Part shown: positions 23,282-31,697 of the stretch, piece by piece
Layout: each line of letters begins with the position of its first letter
Numbering within the stretch: position 1 is the first letter of the stretch
Assembly: GCA_943357745.1 (NCBI GenBank)
Contig: CALRGN010000003.1
Location: 1-34,078 of the forward strand
From: Candidatus Uhrbacteria bacterium
GTDB lineage: Bacteria > Patescibacteriota > Patescibacteriia > UBA9934
Direction: 5' to 3'
DNA length: 34,078 bases
Notes under the pieces: generated by a model
Database searches by the model: none
Seen by the model: the letters and a program-made list of their open reading frames with translations, nothing else
What the model was told of the DNA's origin: nothing
Program-made: the position numbers and the translations under genes

Positions 23282-24766
23282 ATGGATCTATCCTTAAAGG
23301 ACAATTTTCAGGACGCCGTAGTTACCGTGATCGGCCTAGGAAAATATGAGCATTCAGGCGGATTTGATACGGTAAAATGGCTTCTTTCTCACGGCGCCCA
23401 AGTGGTAATTACTGATCTAAAGGATAATCAGGCCATGCGGGAAAGTGTGGATGGGTTGATGCACTGGTTTGATCAATATCAAGCCGCTCACAGCTCTAAA
23501 ACTCTTTATCCGCCCGTCTTTGCTTTGGGTGAACATCGTCCCGACGATTTCACAGAGGTGGACTGCGTCATTCAGAGTCCTGGGGTGCCAAGCGAGCGGT
23601 CGTATCAAAAACTGGCGCTTGAAAACGGCATTGCGTTAGAATCAGATGTCTCATTATTTTTCCGATACTATCCACAACCAATTATCGCTGTTACCGGCAC
23701 TCGCGGGAAAACCACCGTCTCTTTGGCGCTCCAACAAATGCTTACCGGAATCCATCCCACCCCGCTCCTCGTGGGTAACATAAAAACTCCGCCGCTCTCC
23801 GTTCTAGATGACTTGATTGCTAGAAACTCCGCGCAACCGGTGGTTATAGAACTTTCCTCATGGTTATTAGAAAGTCTGCCCCGCGCTTTTTTGGATCTGG
23901 GGAAAGGTCCGGAGATCAGCATCCTTACTAACATCTATCCCGATCATTTAAAGCTCTATCCAGATATAGAATCATACACGCGCTCCAAAGAAATTATAAT
24001 CGGGTTTCAACAACCGGATCAATGGGCGGTAATGAATTATGATCAACCGGCGGTTAGAGCTTTAGAATCTCGTGCCACCGGAAAAATCTGTTGGTTTTCT
24101 AAAACTGCAGAATTAGAGATTGCAAGTTCCACCGCAAGTACAGCCGCAAATTCGGCTAGTTGTTTTGTTAGAGCGGGGGAGATAATTTTTAAACGAGATG
24201 GGGGGGAGTGGAACTTAGGAACAGTAGACAGCATTGCCCTAAAGGGGGTGAGTAATCTAGAAAACTTACTGGCCGCCACCGCCGCAGCAATGCTCCGCGG
24301 GGCTCCGGTAGAATCTATCACTCGCACCCTAAAAGAGTTTGTTGGTCTACCCGATCATCAGGAGGTAATTAGGGAGGTAAGGGAAATCTCGTTTGTGAAT
24401 GATACCGCCGCCACCTCACTTGTTGCCACTATCTCCGCCGTAGATAAATTTGCTTCATTAGAGCATCTGATTTTAATTTTCCAAGGCACATCAGATTTAG
24501 CTAGTCAGGTTAAAAAACTAAATTGGTCACAACAATTAAAGCTAGTCATTATTTTAACTAGTTCCGCCACGCCTGAAGTAATGTCCGCCTTAAACGGTGT
24601 GGTGAGAGTAGCCCAAGTGCCAGATTTGGCGGCGGCGGTAGCTTTAGCGGCATTGCAGGCTAGATCCGGAGACACGGTGCTGTATTCTCCCGGAGCACCA
24701 GCAAAAGAAGGTGAAACCACTTTTTACCGTGGGGAAGTGTATAGAGAGGAGGTCAGAAAATTATGA
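23282..24766 (+). CDS. murD: UDP-N-acetylmuramoyl-L-alanine--D-glutamate ligase
   Basis: A 494-residue Mur ligase, somewhat longer than usual (~440-460). It adds D-Glu to UDP-MurNAc-L-Ala. Seen: the N-terminal Rossmann-like domain with VIGLGKYEHSGG and VIQSPGVP, the ATP loop VTGTRGKTTVS (Asn to Arg versus GTNGKT), VIELSSWLLE, ILTNIYPDHLKLYPD, the hinge and a C-terminal domain with GLPDHQEV, NDTAATS and LYSPGAPAKE. Residues ~281-292 are a Ser/Thr/Ala-rich stretch from a degenerate 12-bp repeat, a loop insertion in the central domain. Overlaps the murE-like gene by 4 bp. Confidence 0.93.
   Translation: MDLSLKDNFQDAVVTVIGLGKYEHSGGFDTVKWLLSHGAQVVITDLKDNQAMRESVDGLMHWFDQYQAAHSSKTLYPPVFALGEHRPDDFTEVDCVIQSPGVPSERSYQKLALENGIALESDVSLFFRYYPQPIIAVTGTRGKTTVSLALQQMLTGIHPTPLLVGNIKTPPLSVLDDLIARNSAQPVVIELSSWLLESLPRAFLDLGKGPEISILTNIYPDHLKLYPDIESYTRSKEIIIGFQQPDQWAVMNYDQPAVRALESRATGKICWFSKTAELEIASSTASTAANSASCFVRAGEIIFKRDGGEWNLGTVDSIALKGVSNLENLLAATAAAMLRGAPVESITRTLKEFVGLPDHQEVIREVREISFVNDTAATSLVATISAVDKFASLEHLILIFQGTSDLASQVKKLNWSQQLKLVIILTSSATPEVMSALNGVVRVAQVPDLAAAVALAALQARSGDTVLYSPGAPAKEGETTFYRGEVYREEVRKL
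24122..24157 (+). repeat. Degenerate 12-bp repeat in murD (3 copies)
   Basis: GCAAGTTCCACC, GCAAGTACAGCC and GCAAATTCGGCT lie head to tail and encode a Ser/Thr/Ala/Asn stretch. The copies differ at several sites, so this array is older than those in rmlB and the glycosyltransferase. Its unit is not clearly related to theirs. Confidence 0.55.
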
Positions 24767-26067
24767 CCACCCTCGCCAAAATGAAATGTTTGATTCCTTT
24801 TGGTTTTATGGCCAAATACCATTATTGTTTAGCTTGGTTGGCGGCTCTCTGGTATCACTTTCCAGCCAATCAAATGATTGTAATTGGCGTTACCGGAACT
24901 AGTGGCAAGTCATCCACGGTTCAATATATCTATGATCTTCTCCGCGCTTTGAATCAATCGGTTGGCTATACCTCTACTATTGGCTTTGCCATTAATGGGG
25001 AATATGAGGAAAATAAAAGTAAGATGACCATGCTGGGGCGTTTTTTCCTCTCCGGCATGCTTAGGAAAATGGTGAGCTCAGGATGTCAATATGCCGTGAT
25101 TGAAACCAGCTCTCAGGGTATTAGTCAACATAGACATCAAGGTATCAATTATGATCTAGTGGTCTTTACCAATCTCTCCCCAGAACATATTGAAGCCCAC
25201 GGTGGTTACATAAATTATCGCGCCGCCAAGGGTAAACTTTTTTCCCATCTCGCCCACAGCCCGATCAAAATTTTTAACGGTAAAACCCTACAAAAAATAG
25301 TCGTACTAAATGGTGATGACCGAGAAGTAGAATTTTTTTCTAGCTTTCCCGTAAAAAAAATTGTAAAGTTCGGATGGGGGAGTGGACAACTGGATATTCA
25401 AGCACAGTCTGTGGGCGCAAATATCACCGTCAACCACCACCCTGTGCACTGGCAATTGCCCGCCGAATTTTCAAGAAAAAATGCCTTGGCAGCCGTGGCC
25501 ACTGTTACCGCTTTGGGATTCCCGTTACAAGAAGTTTTGGTTGCCAGTGAAAAACTGGGGTCGGTGCCAGGAAGATTTCAGTTTATTTGTGCCGGTCAAC
25601 CATTTATAGTTATTATTGATTATGCTTTTGAGCCGGGTGCTCTCACCGCTTTGTTTAAGGCGGTTCATAGCTTACATCCGGTCGCAATTATTGGTGTTCA
25701 TGGTTCCGCCGGTGGGGGTAGAGATTTGGCGCGTCGGAAAATGATTGGAGAAATTGCCGGCAAGGAGGAGCGCTTGGTGGTGGTTACCAATGAAGATCCG
25801 TATGATGATAATCCAGAGGACATTATAAAAGATGTCGCCGCTGGGGCACAGGCGGTGGGAAAGCGAGTGGGAGTGGATTTAAAGTTGATACTAGATCGCG
25901 CCACGGCAATCAAGGTGGCCATCCATGCCGCCCTTCCCGGGGAAGCGGTGATTATTACGGGGAAGGGATCAGAACCGGTAATGGCGGTGGCCAATGGTCA
26001 GAAAATTCCTTGGTCTGACGCCCAAGCGGCTCTAAACGCGCTAGCCGATTTAGGTTACACTGTTTAG
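24763..26067 (+). CDS. murE: MurE-like Mur ligase (UDP-MurNAc-tripeptide synthetase)
   Basis: A 434-residue Mur ligase that probably adds the third stem-peptide residue. Only ~40 residues precede the ATP loop GVTGTSGKSSTVQ, against ~110 in E. coli MurE, so the usual UDP-binding first domain is missing or replaced by a short hydrophobic lead. Then ETSSQGISQHR, FTNLSPEHIEAHGGY, carbamylated-Lys region RAAKGKLF, VIIDYAFEPGAL, HGSAGGGRD, and TNEDPYDDNPEDII. The last holds EDPY (344-347) where DAP-adding enzymes have DNPR. The amino acid added is therefore open. Translation is coupled to murD (ATGA). Confidence 0.88.
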   Translation: MTTLAKMKCLIPFGFMAKYHYCLAWLAALWYHFPANQMIVIGVTGTSGKSSTVQYIYDLLRALNQSVGYTSTIGFAINGEYEENKSKMTMLGRFFLSGMLRKMVSSGCQYAVIETSSQGISQHRHQGINYDLVVFTNLSPEHIEAHGGYINYRAAKGKLFSHLAHSPIKIFNGKTLQKIVVLNGDDREVEFFSSFPVKKIVKFGWGSGQLDIQAQSVGANITVNHHPVHWQLPAEFSRKNALAAVATVTALGFPLQEVLVASEKLGSVPGRFQFICAGQPFIVIIDYAFEPGALTALFKAVHSLHPVAIIGVHGSAGGGRDLARRKMIGEIAGKEERLVVVTNEDPYDDNPEDIIKDVAAGAQAVGKRVGVDLKLILDRATAIKVAIHAALPGEAVIITGKGSEPVMAVANGQKIPWSDAQAALNALADLGYTV

Positions 26068-26103
26068 GTTAACAAACCATCAAACCCAAGCAATGAAATC
26101 CTT

Positions 26104-26466
26104 ATGTCATATCGCTTGCTAGCAATTGTGATTCTCCTCATCCTCCTACTCTTTCTAGGAATCGGAGTTTTTAGAGAATATGGTCAAGGACGGGCGGTGG
26201 CATCAGAGATTGAGCGGCTACAGGCAGAAGAACTTAGATTGGTGGGGGAGAAGGCGGAGGCGCTATCACTGATTGCCAAACTCTCTTCTGAGTATTACCT
26301 AGAAAGTCAGGCCAGAACAAAAGAGAATCTTGGACTTCCGGGGGAGCAGGCAATTTTAGTGGTTGACGCTCAAAATTCCGCTGTCATCCCGATTGCGGAA
26401 AATTATCAGCCCAAGCGGCGCCATCATTTAGCGGACTGGTGGGAATATTTCTTTGGCGCCCGCTAG
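26104..26466 (+). CDS. FtsB/DivIC-like septum protein
   Basis: A 120-residue bitopic protein: a membrane span at ~4-24 (LLAIVILLILLLFLGIGVF), a coiled coil at ~30-70 (ASEIERLQAEELRLVGEKAEAL), then YYLESQARTKENLGLPGEQAILVV, which matches the E-x-x-AR-x-x-L-x-L/M-x-x-PGE-x-x-x-x-V pattern of FtsB/DivIC. These proteins bridge FtsQ and FtsL in the divisome and help switch on FtsW. The place 37 bp after the Mur ligases agrees. Confidence 0.85.
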   Translation: MSYRLLAIVILLILLLFLGIGVFREYGQGRAVASEIERLQAEELRLVGEKAEALSLIAKLSSEYYLESQARTKENLGLPGEQAILVVDAQNSAVIPIAENYQPKRRHHLADWWEYFFGAR

Positions 26467-26468
26467 TT

Positions 26469-27209
26469 ATGGTTTTAAAAATATTTTTAAAGCGCACCGT
26501 CTTAGTTGTGGGGCTGTACCTTCTGTGGGTACAGTTATTTTTTATTTTTCAACCCACCGGAAAACTAGGACAATTATTTGGTTTCACCATTGCGCCTCCC
26601 GTGGCGGTGGTAGATAATACTTTGATTTGGTATCCCCAGGTGGTTGCGAGGGCCAGTTGGCTTGATGATTCCAAACACAAATTTAAATCTGCCTTAGGAT
26701 CGGTGATAGAAACAACCGTAATGAAAAATCTCGCCAAGGGATACGGTTGGCAAGGTACGGAACTTAGAGATTTTAGTCGATCATTAGCTAGTAATCAAGC
26801 CGCCGTTCAGAAATTAAATCTAGCGATCAGGTTTGATCACACCCAACAATCATCGGCTTGGGGGGAGATAATTGACCTACAAAATCGCCTTAACCAAGGG
26901 CTAATGCTTGGTGATCTGGCGGTTACTTTTTCTGAACACCCCACCGCCAGCGGTCGTGGTTATTTAGGAATCATTTCTGCGGATGCCATGCCACCGTGGC
27001 TACTCCCCGCTATTAATCTCCCGCTTTACACCTCCTCGGAGATCCTCTCTTCCGAAGAAGCGTTTTGGATTGTGGAACTTAATGCCTTTTATGCCTCCGA
27101 CTCAAACCCCGCCTATGAATTTAGCGGTTTAGCAATTTATAAAAAAGGATTGAGCAAGATTGTGAGCAAGCAGTTAGAATTACGCCCACCCTTTGTGTTG
27201 GTGTGGTAA
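26469..27209 (+). CDS. Membrane-anchored protein with divergent parvulin-like region
   Basis: A 246-residue protein with one N-terminal span (TVLVVGLYLLWVQLFFIF, ~9-27) and an outside domain. Residues ~140-215 follow the layout of a PpiC/SurA rotamase: helix with WGEIIDLQNRLNQG, GDLAVTFSEHPTASGRGYLG (cf. LA-x-x-YS-D-x-x-A-x-x-GG-x-LG), a P-W-x-x-PA region, and FWIVELNAFY. The helical part before it resembles the SurA N-region. This call is by pattern memory and key catalytic residues are not certain, so it may be a non-catalytic chaperone fold. It starts 2 bp after the FtsB-like gene and ends the wall cluster. Confidence 0.6.
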   Translation: MVLKIFLKRTVLVVGLYLLWVQLFFIFQPTGKLGQLFGFTIAPPVAVVDNTLIWYPQVVARASWLDDSKHKFKSALGSVIETTVMKNLAKGYGWQGTELRDFSRSLASNQAAVQKLNLAIRFDHTQQSSAWGEIIDLQNRLNQGLMLGDLAVTFSEHPTASGRGYLGIISADAMPPWLLPAINLPLYTSSEILSSEEAFWIVELNAFYASDSNPAYEFSGLAIYKKGLSKIVSKQLELRPPFVLVW

Positions 27210-27294
27210 TGTGCCTAAGTGATAAATATATTACCAAACATGTCCATTGAACTTCGTTGTTAAATATCAAAAAGTGTTTAGGAACGGGTGGTGA

Positions 27295-27368
27295 TGGTTC
27301 CGGGACATGGATTCGAACCACGGTTAACGGCTTCAGAGGCCGCTGTCCTGCCGCTAGACGATCCCGGA
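27295..27368 (-). tRNA. tRNA-Gln (CTG)
   Basis: A 74-nt cloverleaf: acceptor TCCGGGA/TCCCGGA, D-stem GTCT/GGAC, anticodon stem GCGGC/GCCGT (one G-U) with loop CTCTGAA (CTG), T-arm CGTGG-TTCGAAT-CCATG, discriminator A and encoded CCA. U1-A72 is usual for tRNA-Gln. Its first 15 nt are also the last codons and the stop of the dus gene, so both must come from one transcript unless an internal promoter exists in dus. Confidence 0.95.
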
Positions 27369-28397
27369 ATAAATTTTCTCTCCCACTGAAGTAGACTCAA
27401 TACCCAAGCCATTATCCTCCAAATTAGGAATTAATTCAAGTTGCTCAATCAACTCAACCTCCGTTACTGCTTTCATTAAAGCATCTCGCCGTGGTCGGAT
27501 ATTTGGTAATCCTTTTAAGTACCAGCTCATATGTTTCCTAAAAGTTGGCACGGCGCCGGGGCCATATTGCTCCAGATGATACTTCAAATGGCGTTTCATT
27601 ACCTCAAGTCGCTCGGTCCAACTAATCACTCCCACCTCTCGCCCCGCCAATGCGTCATTGATCTGAGTAAAAATCCACGGGTTGCCCAAAGCTCCGCGGG
27701 CAATCAACAGCCCATCGCAAAGAGACTCTGCGAGCGCCACCTCTGCTCGGTCGGCCGTATGAATATCCCCATTACACAACACCGGAATTTTCACTCTTCG
27801 TTTGGCCGCCCCCACCGCTCGCCAATCGGCCACACCGGAGTAACCTTGCGTTTTAGTTCTCCCATGAATTGTAACCAAGTCCGCACCAGCCTGTTCAAGC
27901 ATCGCAATAAAATCCAAACACTCATTAGGATCAACCCAGCCCAAACGGATCTTAACTGAAAGCGGTACTGAGATCACCTTTTTCATCTGGCGCACAATCG
28001 CTTCCGCTAACTCCGGCTCACGCATCAAAGATGCTCCGTTGAATTGGTGCACAATTTTATAAACCGGACAGCCCATATTAATATCAAACCCTTCCGGCTG
28101 ATGTTCGGCGGCAATTTTCGCTGCAGCCAAGGCCATAGTTTCAGGATTAGAACCAAAAATCTGTTGCACCAACGGGCGCTCCGCCGGATGAATTGCCGTC
28201 ATATCAAGCGTCTTCTCATTACCGCGCACCACTGCTTCAGCAGAAACCATCTCCCTAAACATAATCAAGCCGATCTTAGGATCAGTTACTTCTTTCACCA
28301 CCCGACAAAAAGCCGAATCGGTCATGTCCGCCATGGGGGAGAGAGCGATAATCGGGCGGTGGGCTAGATGCCAAATTGTAGGATCATTTTGCGACAC
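27354..28397 (-). CDS. dus: tRNA-dihydrouridine synthase (DusB-type)
   Basis: A ~347-residue FMN enzyme that reduces uridines in tRNA D-loops. TIM-barrel marks: PMADMTDSAFCRVV, FREMVSAEAVVRG, QIFGSNPETMALAA, DINMGCPVYKIVHQFNGASLMR (catalytic Cys in GCP), VKIRLGW, TIHGRTKTQGYSG, CNGDI, and a GLLIARGALGNPWIF phosphate site. The frame opens with a GTG at 28433, but a good promoter covers that codon; GTG 28397 is preferred. The end is unusual: the stop TAG lies at tRNA-Gln position 13-15, in the D-arm region this enzyme class modifies. Confidence 0.92.
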   Translation of the reverse strand: MSQNDPTIWHLAHRPIIALSPMADMTDSAFCRVVKEVTDPKIGLIMFREMVSAEAVVRGNEKTLDMTAIHPAERPLVQQIFGSNPETMALAAAKIAAEHQPEGFDINMGCPVYKIVHQFNGASLMREPELAEAIVRQMKKVISVPLSVKIRLGWVDPNECLDFIAMLEQAGADLVTIHGRTKTQGYSGVADWRAVGAAKRRVKIPVLCNGDIHTADRAEVALAESLCDGLLIARGALGNPWIFTQINDALAGREVGVISWTERLEVMKRHLKYHLEQYGPGAVPTFRKHMSWYLKGLPNIRPRRDALMKAVTEVELIEQLELIPNLEDNGLGIESTSVGEKIYSGIV

Positions 28398-28424
28398 AAG
28401 ATTTCCAAAATAAAAAGCGCTGGA

Positions 28425-28453
28425 ACTATACACAGGTTTAGCACAAAAATCAA
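28425..28453 (-). promoter_or_regulatory. dus / tRNA-Gln promoter
   Basis: Minus strand: TTGATT (28453-28448), a 17-bp spacer, TATAGT (28430-28425). It supports initiation near 28418 and so the later GTG start. Confidence 0.65.
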
Positions 28454-28463
28454 GTCTATCTGT

Positions 28464-28469
28464 TAAACT
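28464..28469 (+). promoter_or_regulatory. -10 box for the beta-CASP nuclease (leaderless arrangement)
   Basis: TAAACT ends 8 bp before the ATG at 28478. No convincing -35 at standard spacing. It overlaps the divergent dus promoter region. Confidence 0.4.
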
Positions 28470-28477
28470 GATCCCGT

Positions 28478-29842
28478 ATGAAACTCACCTTTTATGGAGC
28501 CACGGAGGAGGTAACCGGTTCCTGTTTTTTATTGGATACCGGGGAATATAAACTTCTGATTGATTGTGGGATGATTCAGGGAGAGCGAATGTGTAGTGCT
28601 GAGGTTCATAAACCACTCATTTTTGACCCCACTATTTTAGACGCGGTGGTGGTTACACACGCACATTTTGATCATGTGGGGAGGCTCCCAATGCTTTACA
28701 AACAAGGTTACACTGGTAAAATATTTTCCACTGAACCCACCAAAGCGGTGGCCAATATTATTCTGGACGACTCTTTAAAAATCATGCGAGAGAATGCCGA
28801 GCGTTGTGAAGATGCGGTGCCTTATGATCCCGAAGATAAAGAGCAAGCCATGAATCACTGGACCGGAGTTGGTTATCATACTGAACTTAAACTCTCGCCG
28901 TTATTGAGCGTGATGTTTCATGACGCCGGCCATATTTTAGGATCTTCTTATATCACCGTGGATGTGCGCTCCTCGCCGGACAGTCCCGCCACTCGCTTGG
29001 TTTTTAGTGGTGATCTTGGCAATGAAAAAATCCCTATCTTACCAGAAACAGAACCACTCCATGCCGCCAATTACGCCATCTGTGAGTCAACTTATGGCGA
29101 CAAACTGCATGAACCGCCAGCCGCTCGACGCGTCAAACTATTGGAATATGTAAAGCGCGTCATTGGCAGAGGCGGCACGCTCATGGTGCCCACTTTTTCG
29201 GTGGAACGAACTCAAGAATTATTATTTGAATTGGATCAGATTTTTGAGCGTGATGAAGCGCCACAAGTGCCAGTTTATCTGGATAGCCCGTTGGCAATTA
29301 GAGCCACCTCCCTTTACCGCCACTATTCTTCTTATTTAAATTTTGATCATCCGGCCGTTAGCAAGGACGGCGATTTCTTTTCCTTCCCATCCTTGCGTGA
29401 GACCTTAACCGTACCGGAATCAAAATTAATTAATGAAGATAATCGACCAAAAATAATCGTCGCTGGCAATGGCATGTTGAGCGGGGGGAGAATTATGCAT
29501 CACGCCCTTCAACATCTCTCTGATCCTAAGTCAGCTTTGATGATCATTGGCTACCAAGCTAGAGGCACGCTTGGTCGGCGATTATTAGATGGTGCTAAAT
29601 CGGTCAAAATATTTGGCAACAATATTGCCGTTAAAGCCGAGATTTTAACAATTCAAGCTTTCTCCGCCCATGCCGATCAAGATAAACTTACTCGCTGGCT
29701 TTCCGCTCCCGCCGTTCCAGTGCAAAAAATCTTCCTTGTTCACGGCGATCCGGAAACTAAACTAAAATTTAAAGAGCATTTGAATAAGACCTTGAGTGCG
29801 GAAATTTTGATTCCCAAAATGGGGGAGAGCTTTGAATTATGA
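28478..29842 (+). CDS. Metallo-beta-lactamase/beta-CASP RNA nuclease
   Basis: A 454-residue zinc-dependent nuclease of the RNA-specific beta-CASP group. N-terminal lactamase part: FYGATEEVTGSCFLLD, LIDCGMIQG, THAHFDHVGRLP (HxHxDH zinc site), HDAGHILGSSY, FSGDLGN and ESTYGDK. The beta-CASP part has VPTFSVERTQELLFEL, DSPLAI, IVAGNGMLSGGRIMHH, and IQAFSAHADQDKL; the closing HGDP motif ends it. It probably processes or degrades RNA, as RNase J or CPSF-like proteins do. Stop and next start overlap (ATGA). Confidence 0.93.
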   Translation: MKLTFYGATEEVTGSCFLLDTGEYKLLIDCGMIQGERMCSAEVHKPLIFDPTILDAVVVTHAHFDHVGRLPMLYKQGYTGKIFSTEPTKAVANIILDDSLKIMRENAERCEDAVPYDPEDKEQAMNHWTGVGYHTELKLSPLLSVMFHDAGHILGSSYITVDVRSSPDSPATRLVFSGDLGNEKIPILPETEPLHAANYAICESTYGDKLHEPPAARRVKLLEYVKRVIGRGGTLMVPTFSVERTQELLFELDQIFERDEAPQVPVYLDSPLAIRATSLYRHYSSYLNFDHPAVSKDGDFFSFPSLRETLTVPESKLINEDNRPKIIVAGNGMLSGGRIMHHALQHLSDPKSALMIIGYQARGTLGRRLLDGAKSVKIFGNNIAVKAEILTIQAFSAHADQDKLTRWLSAPAVPVQKIFLVHGDPETKLKFKEHLNKTLSAEILIPKMGESFEL

Positions 29843-30453
29843 CTTTAGGTTTCACCAAAAATGCTACACCCACCGTTTTATCCGGTCTAATTATCTTGTT
29901 ATTATTCACCGCCTTGATCGCCAGAAATTTGGGCTATGAATGGGCCGGCGGGGGCGGGCGTTTAACGCACTGCGTGCTATCGCTCTCGTCCCCAATCACC
30001 ACCTCGACCCCTCCCTCGACCACTCCCTCGATCACTCCGTCCACCACCATATCGACCACTCAGCCTTCAGGTTCTCGCGGCTCGTATTTTAACAGCTGGG
30101 TTACTGACCCAATCGGAATTAAAACCTGCAACGGTTATCAGTTGAGACCTTGGGTACGCACCGAACTCAGATACCTAGCCGGACTTCCAAATCAACCGGA
30201 AGAGTTTGAACTGATCCAAGGAACCTTGGAGGTTTCCCACAACGTTCCGGTAGCGATCACTAGTCCGCTAACCATCCGCGCTGGTCAAGCGAGCGTGGTC
30301 GTGAATATGCTCACTACATCCATCACCTCCACCACCGGAATCCTAGACCACGGTTGTTTGCTGGTGCACTATAGTTGGAAGTATCTTCTCACCGCTCGGG
30401 GGGAAAGTTGTGAGAATGGAGACTGGGATACTCAAACCGGGGTTAAGCGTTAA
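29839..30453 (+). CDS. Membrane-anchored surface protein with Thr/Ser/Pro linker, unknown
   Basis: A 204-residue protein. An N-terminal span (VLSGLIILLLFTALIA, ~12-29) is followed by a Gly patch, a Thr/Ser/Pro linker (~54-76) built from a 12-bp tandem repeat, and a C-terminal domain with four Cys (residues before the linker, then TCNGYQL, HGCLL, ESCENG) that could form disulfides outside the cell. The linker looks like a spacer that lifts the domain off the membrane. I recognise no family. It overlaps the nuclease gene by 4 bp. Confidence 0.75.
   Translation: MTLGFTKNATPTVLSGLIILLLFTALIARNLGYEWAGGGGRLTHCVLSLSSPITTSTPPSTTPSITPSTTISTTQPSGSRGSYFNSWVTDPIGIKTCNGYQLRPWVRTELRYLAGLPNQPEEFELIQGTLEVSHNVPVAITSPLTIRAGQASVVVNMLTTSITSTTGILDHGCLLVHYSWKYLLTARGESCENGDWDTQTGVKR
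29999..30058 (+). repeat. Degenerate 12-bp tandem repeat (5 units) in the linker
   Basis: Units in register from 29999; best copies CTCCCTCGACCA (30011), CTCCCTCGATCA (30023), CTCCGTCCACCA (30035). They encode PST/TPS-type tetrapeptides. Confidence 0.85.
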
Positions 30454-30476
30454 TTTAGTTTGGAATTATAAAAACT

Positions 30477-30737
30477 ATGGCCCTTCAAGAATACTTTGGC
30501 GATACTTGTCCGCACTGCGTAAAAATGCACCCAATCGTAACTAAACTAGAGCAGGAACTAGGTCTCACGGTGGAGAAATATGAAGTTTGGAGCAATGAGG
30601 AGAATGCAAAAAAACTGGCCATTGTTGACCAGGGTCTTTGCGGGGGTGTGCCATTTTTTTACAACACGGAGACTAAAAAATTTATTTGCGGGGGTAGGGG
30701 AGAAGATGATCTGCGAGCTTGGATGAAAGGGGCGTAA
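30477..30737 (+). CDS. Small thioredoxin-fold protein (glutaredoxin-like)
   Basis: An 86-residue protein with an N-terminal redox motif CPHC (GDTCPHCVKMHP) and a cis-Pro segment GGVPFFY at ~56-62, the two marks of the thioredoxin fold. It is smaller than thioredoxin and glutaredoxin-sized. A further Cys precedes the GGVP and another follows (FICGG). No signal peptide, so cytoplasmic. Probable thiol-disulfide or Fe-S related role. Confidence 0.85.
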   Translation: MALQEYFGDTCPHCVKMHPIVTKLEQELGLTVEKYEVWSNEENAKKLAIVDQGLCGGVPFFYNTETKKFICGGRGEDDLRAWMKGA

Positions 30738-30770
30738 CCGTCTTGTGTTTCAATTAGGTTGGTTTTTATT

Positions 30771-31625
30771 TTAGCTCAACTGGTCCACCCAACGGCTATC
30801 AACTTCTACCGCTAATTCCAAATAATATTTTTTTCCACTAACCGCTTCCAGTTCATTGCGGGTTGATTGACCGATTTCTTTTAAGCCTTGACCACCTTTG
30901 CCTATAATCATTGGTTTGTAACGATTAGAACTGGTAATGATCCGCGCCTTAACATACACCACGCCATTGGCACGAGTTGTAATCTCATCCACCACCACAT
31001 GCACGGAATAGGGAACCTCTTCCCGTAATCTTAGAAAAATCTTCTCCCTAATTAACTCTGCCATCCACTGTTCATTGGAAATATTAGTCACCTGTCCCTC
31101 GGGGTACATTGGTTCACCTTCTGGTAGATGATCAAAAATCCAGCGTTCCACTAAATCAATATTTTTACCATCCAAGGCAGAAATCTCCACATAATTTTCA
31201 AACCGATCTTTCATGTCTCTATAAAAATCAACAAAATGTCTTGCCTCCGGCTTATCCATCTTGTTAATTACCATGAGCTTGGGCAGTTTGCTCTCTTCTA
31301 TTAATTTCAAGGTTTGCTTCTCTTCATCACCAATCAATCGGCTGGCGTCCGCCACATAAATGATCGCATCAACCCCATGGAGACTTTCCTTGGCTAACTG
31401 CAACAATCGGCTCGTCAGCTGATCGCGCGCCTTTTGCATTATTCCCGGGGTATCAACTATCACCGCTTGTCCTTCCGGTCGATTCAAGATTCCCGTAACC
31501 GGCAAGCGCGTTGTTTGTGGTTTTGGAGTTGTGATTGCTAACTTAGTGCCGGCTAGGGCATTAAGCAAGGTGGACTTACCTACATTTGATCGACCAATAA
31601 TTGTCACCATTCCTGATTTTGCCAT
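30771..31625 (-). CDS. era: GTPase Era
   Basis: A 284-residue Era, which binds the 3' end of 16S rRNA and checks small-subunit assembly. G1 GRSNVGKSTLLNAL (Pro to Ser versus GRPNVGKS), G2 TTPKPQTTR, G3 VDTPGIM, G4 NKMD, G5 SALDG. The C-terminal KH domain has MIIGKGGQGLKEIG. Length is normal. It has its own promoter, divergent from the membrane protein 31715. Confidence 0.95.
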   Translation of the reverse strand: MAKSGMVTIIGRSNVGKSTLLNALAGTKLAITTPKPQTTRLPVTGILNRPEGQAVIVDTPGIMQKARDQLTSRLLQLAKESLHGVDAIIYVADASRLIGDEEKQTLKLIEESKLPKLMVINKMDKPEARHFVDFYRDMKDRFENYVEISALDGKNIDLVERWIFDHLPEGEPMYPEGQVTNISNEQWMAELIREKIFLRLREEVPYSVHVVVDEITTRANGVVYVKARIITSSNRYKPMIIGKGGQGLKEIGQSTRNELEAVSGKKYYLELAVEVDSRWVDQLS

Positions 31626-31647
31626 AATTTAATTTTTCGTAAATTCA

Positions 31648-31676
31648 AGTTTATCAACAATTGATCTAAATTGCAA
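31648..31676 (-). promoter_or_regulatory. era promoter
   Basis: Minus strand: TTGCAA (31676-31671), a 17-bp spacer, TAAACT (31653-31648), leaving a leader of about 16 nt. Confidence 0.65.
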
Positions 31677-31697
31677 ATCTTAATTTGAAGAATGCTC

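Noticed and set aside
27203-27240. Inverted repeat TGGTAAT/ATTACCA around the end of the parvulin-like gene
   Set aside because: A long A/T-rich loop and no T-run; could be chance.
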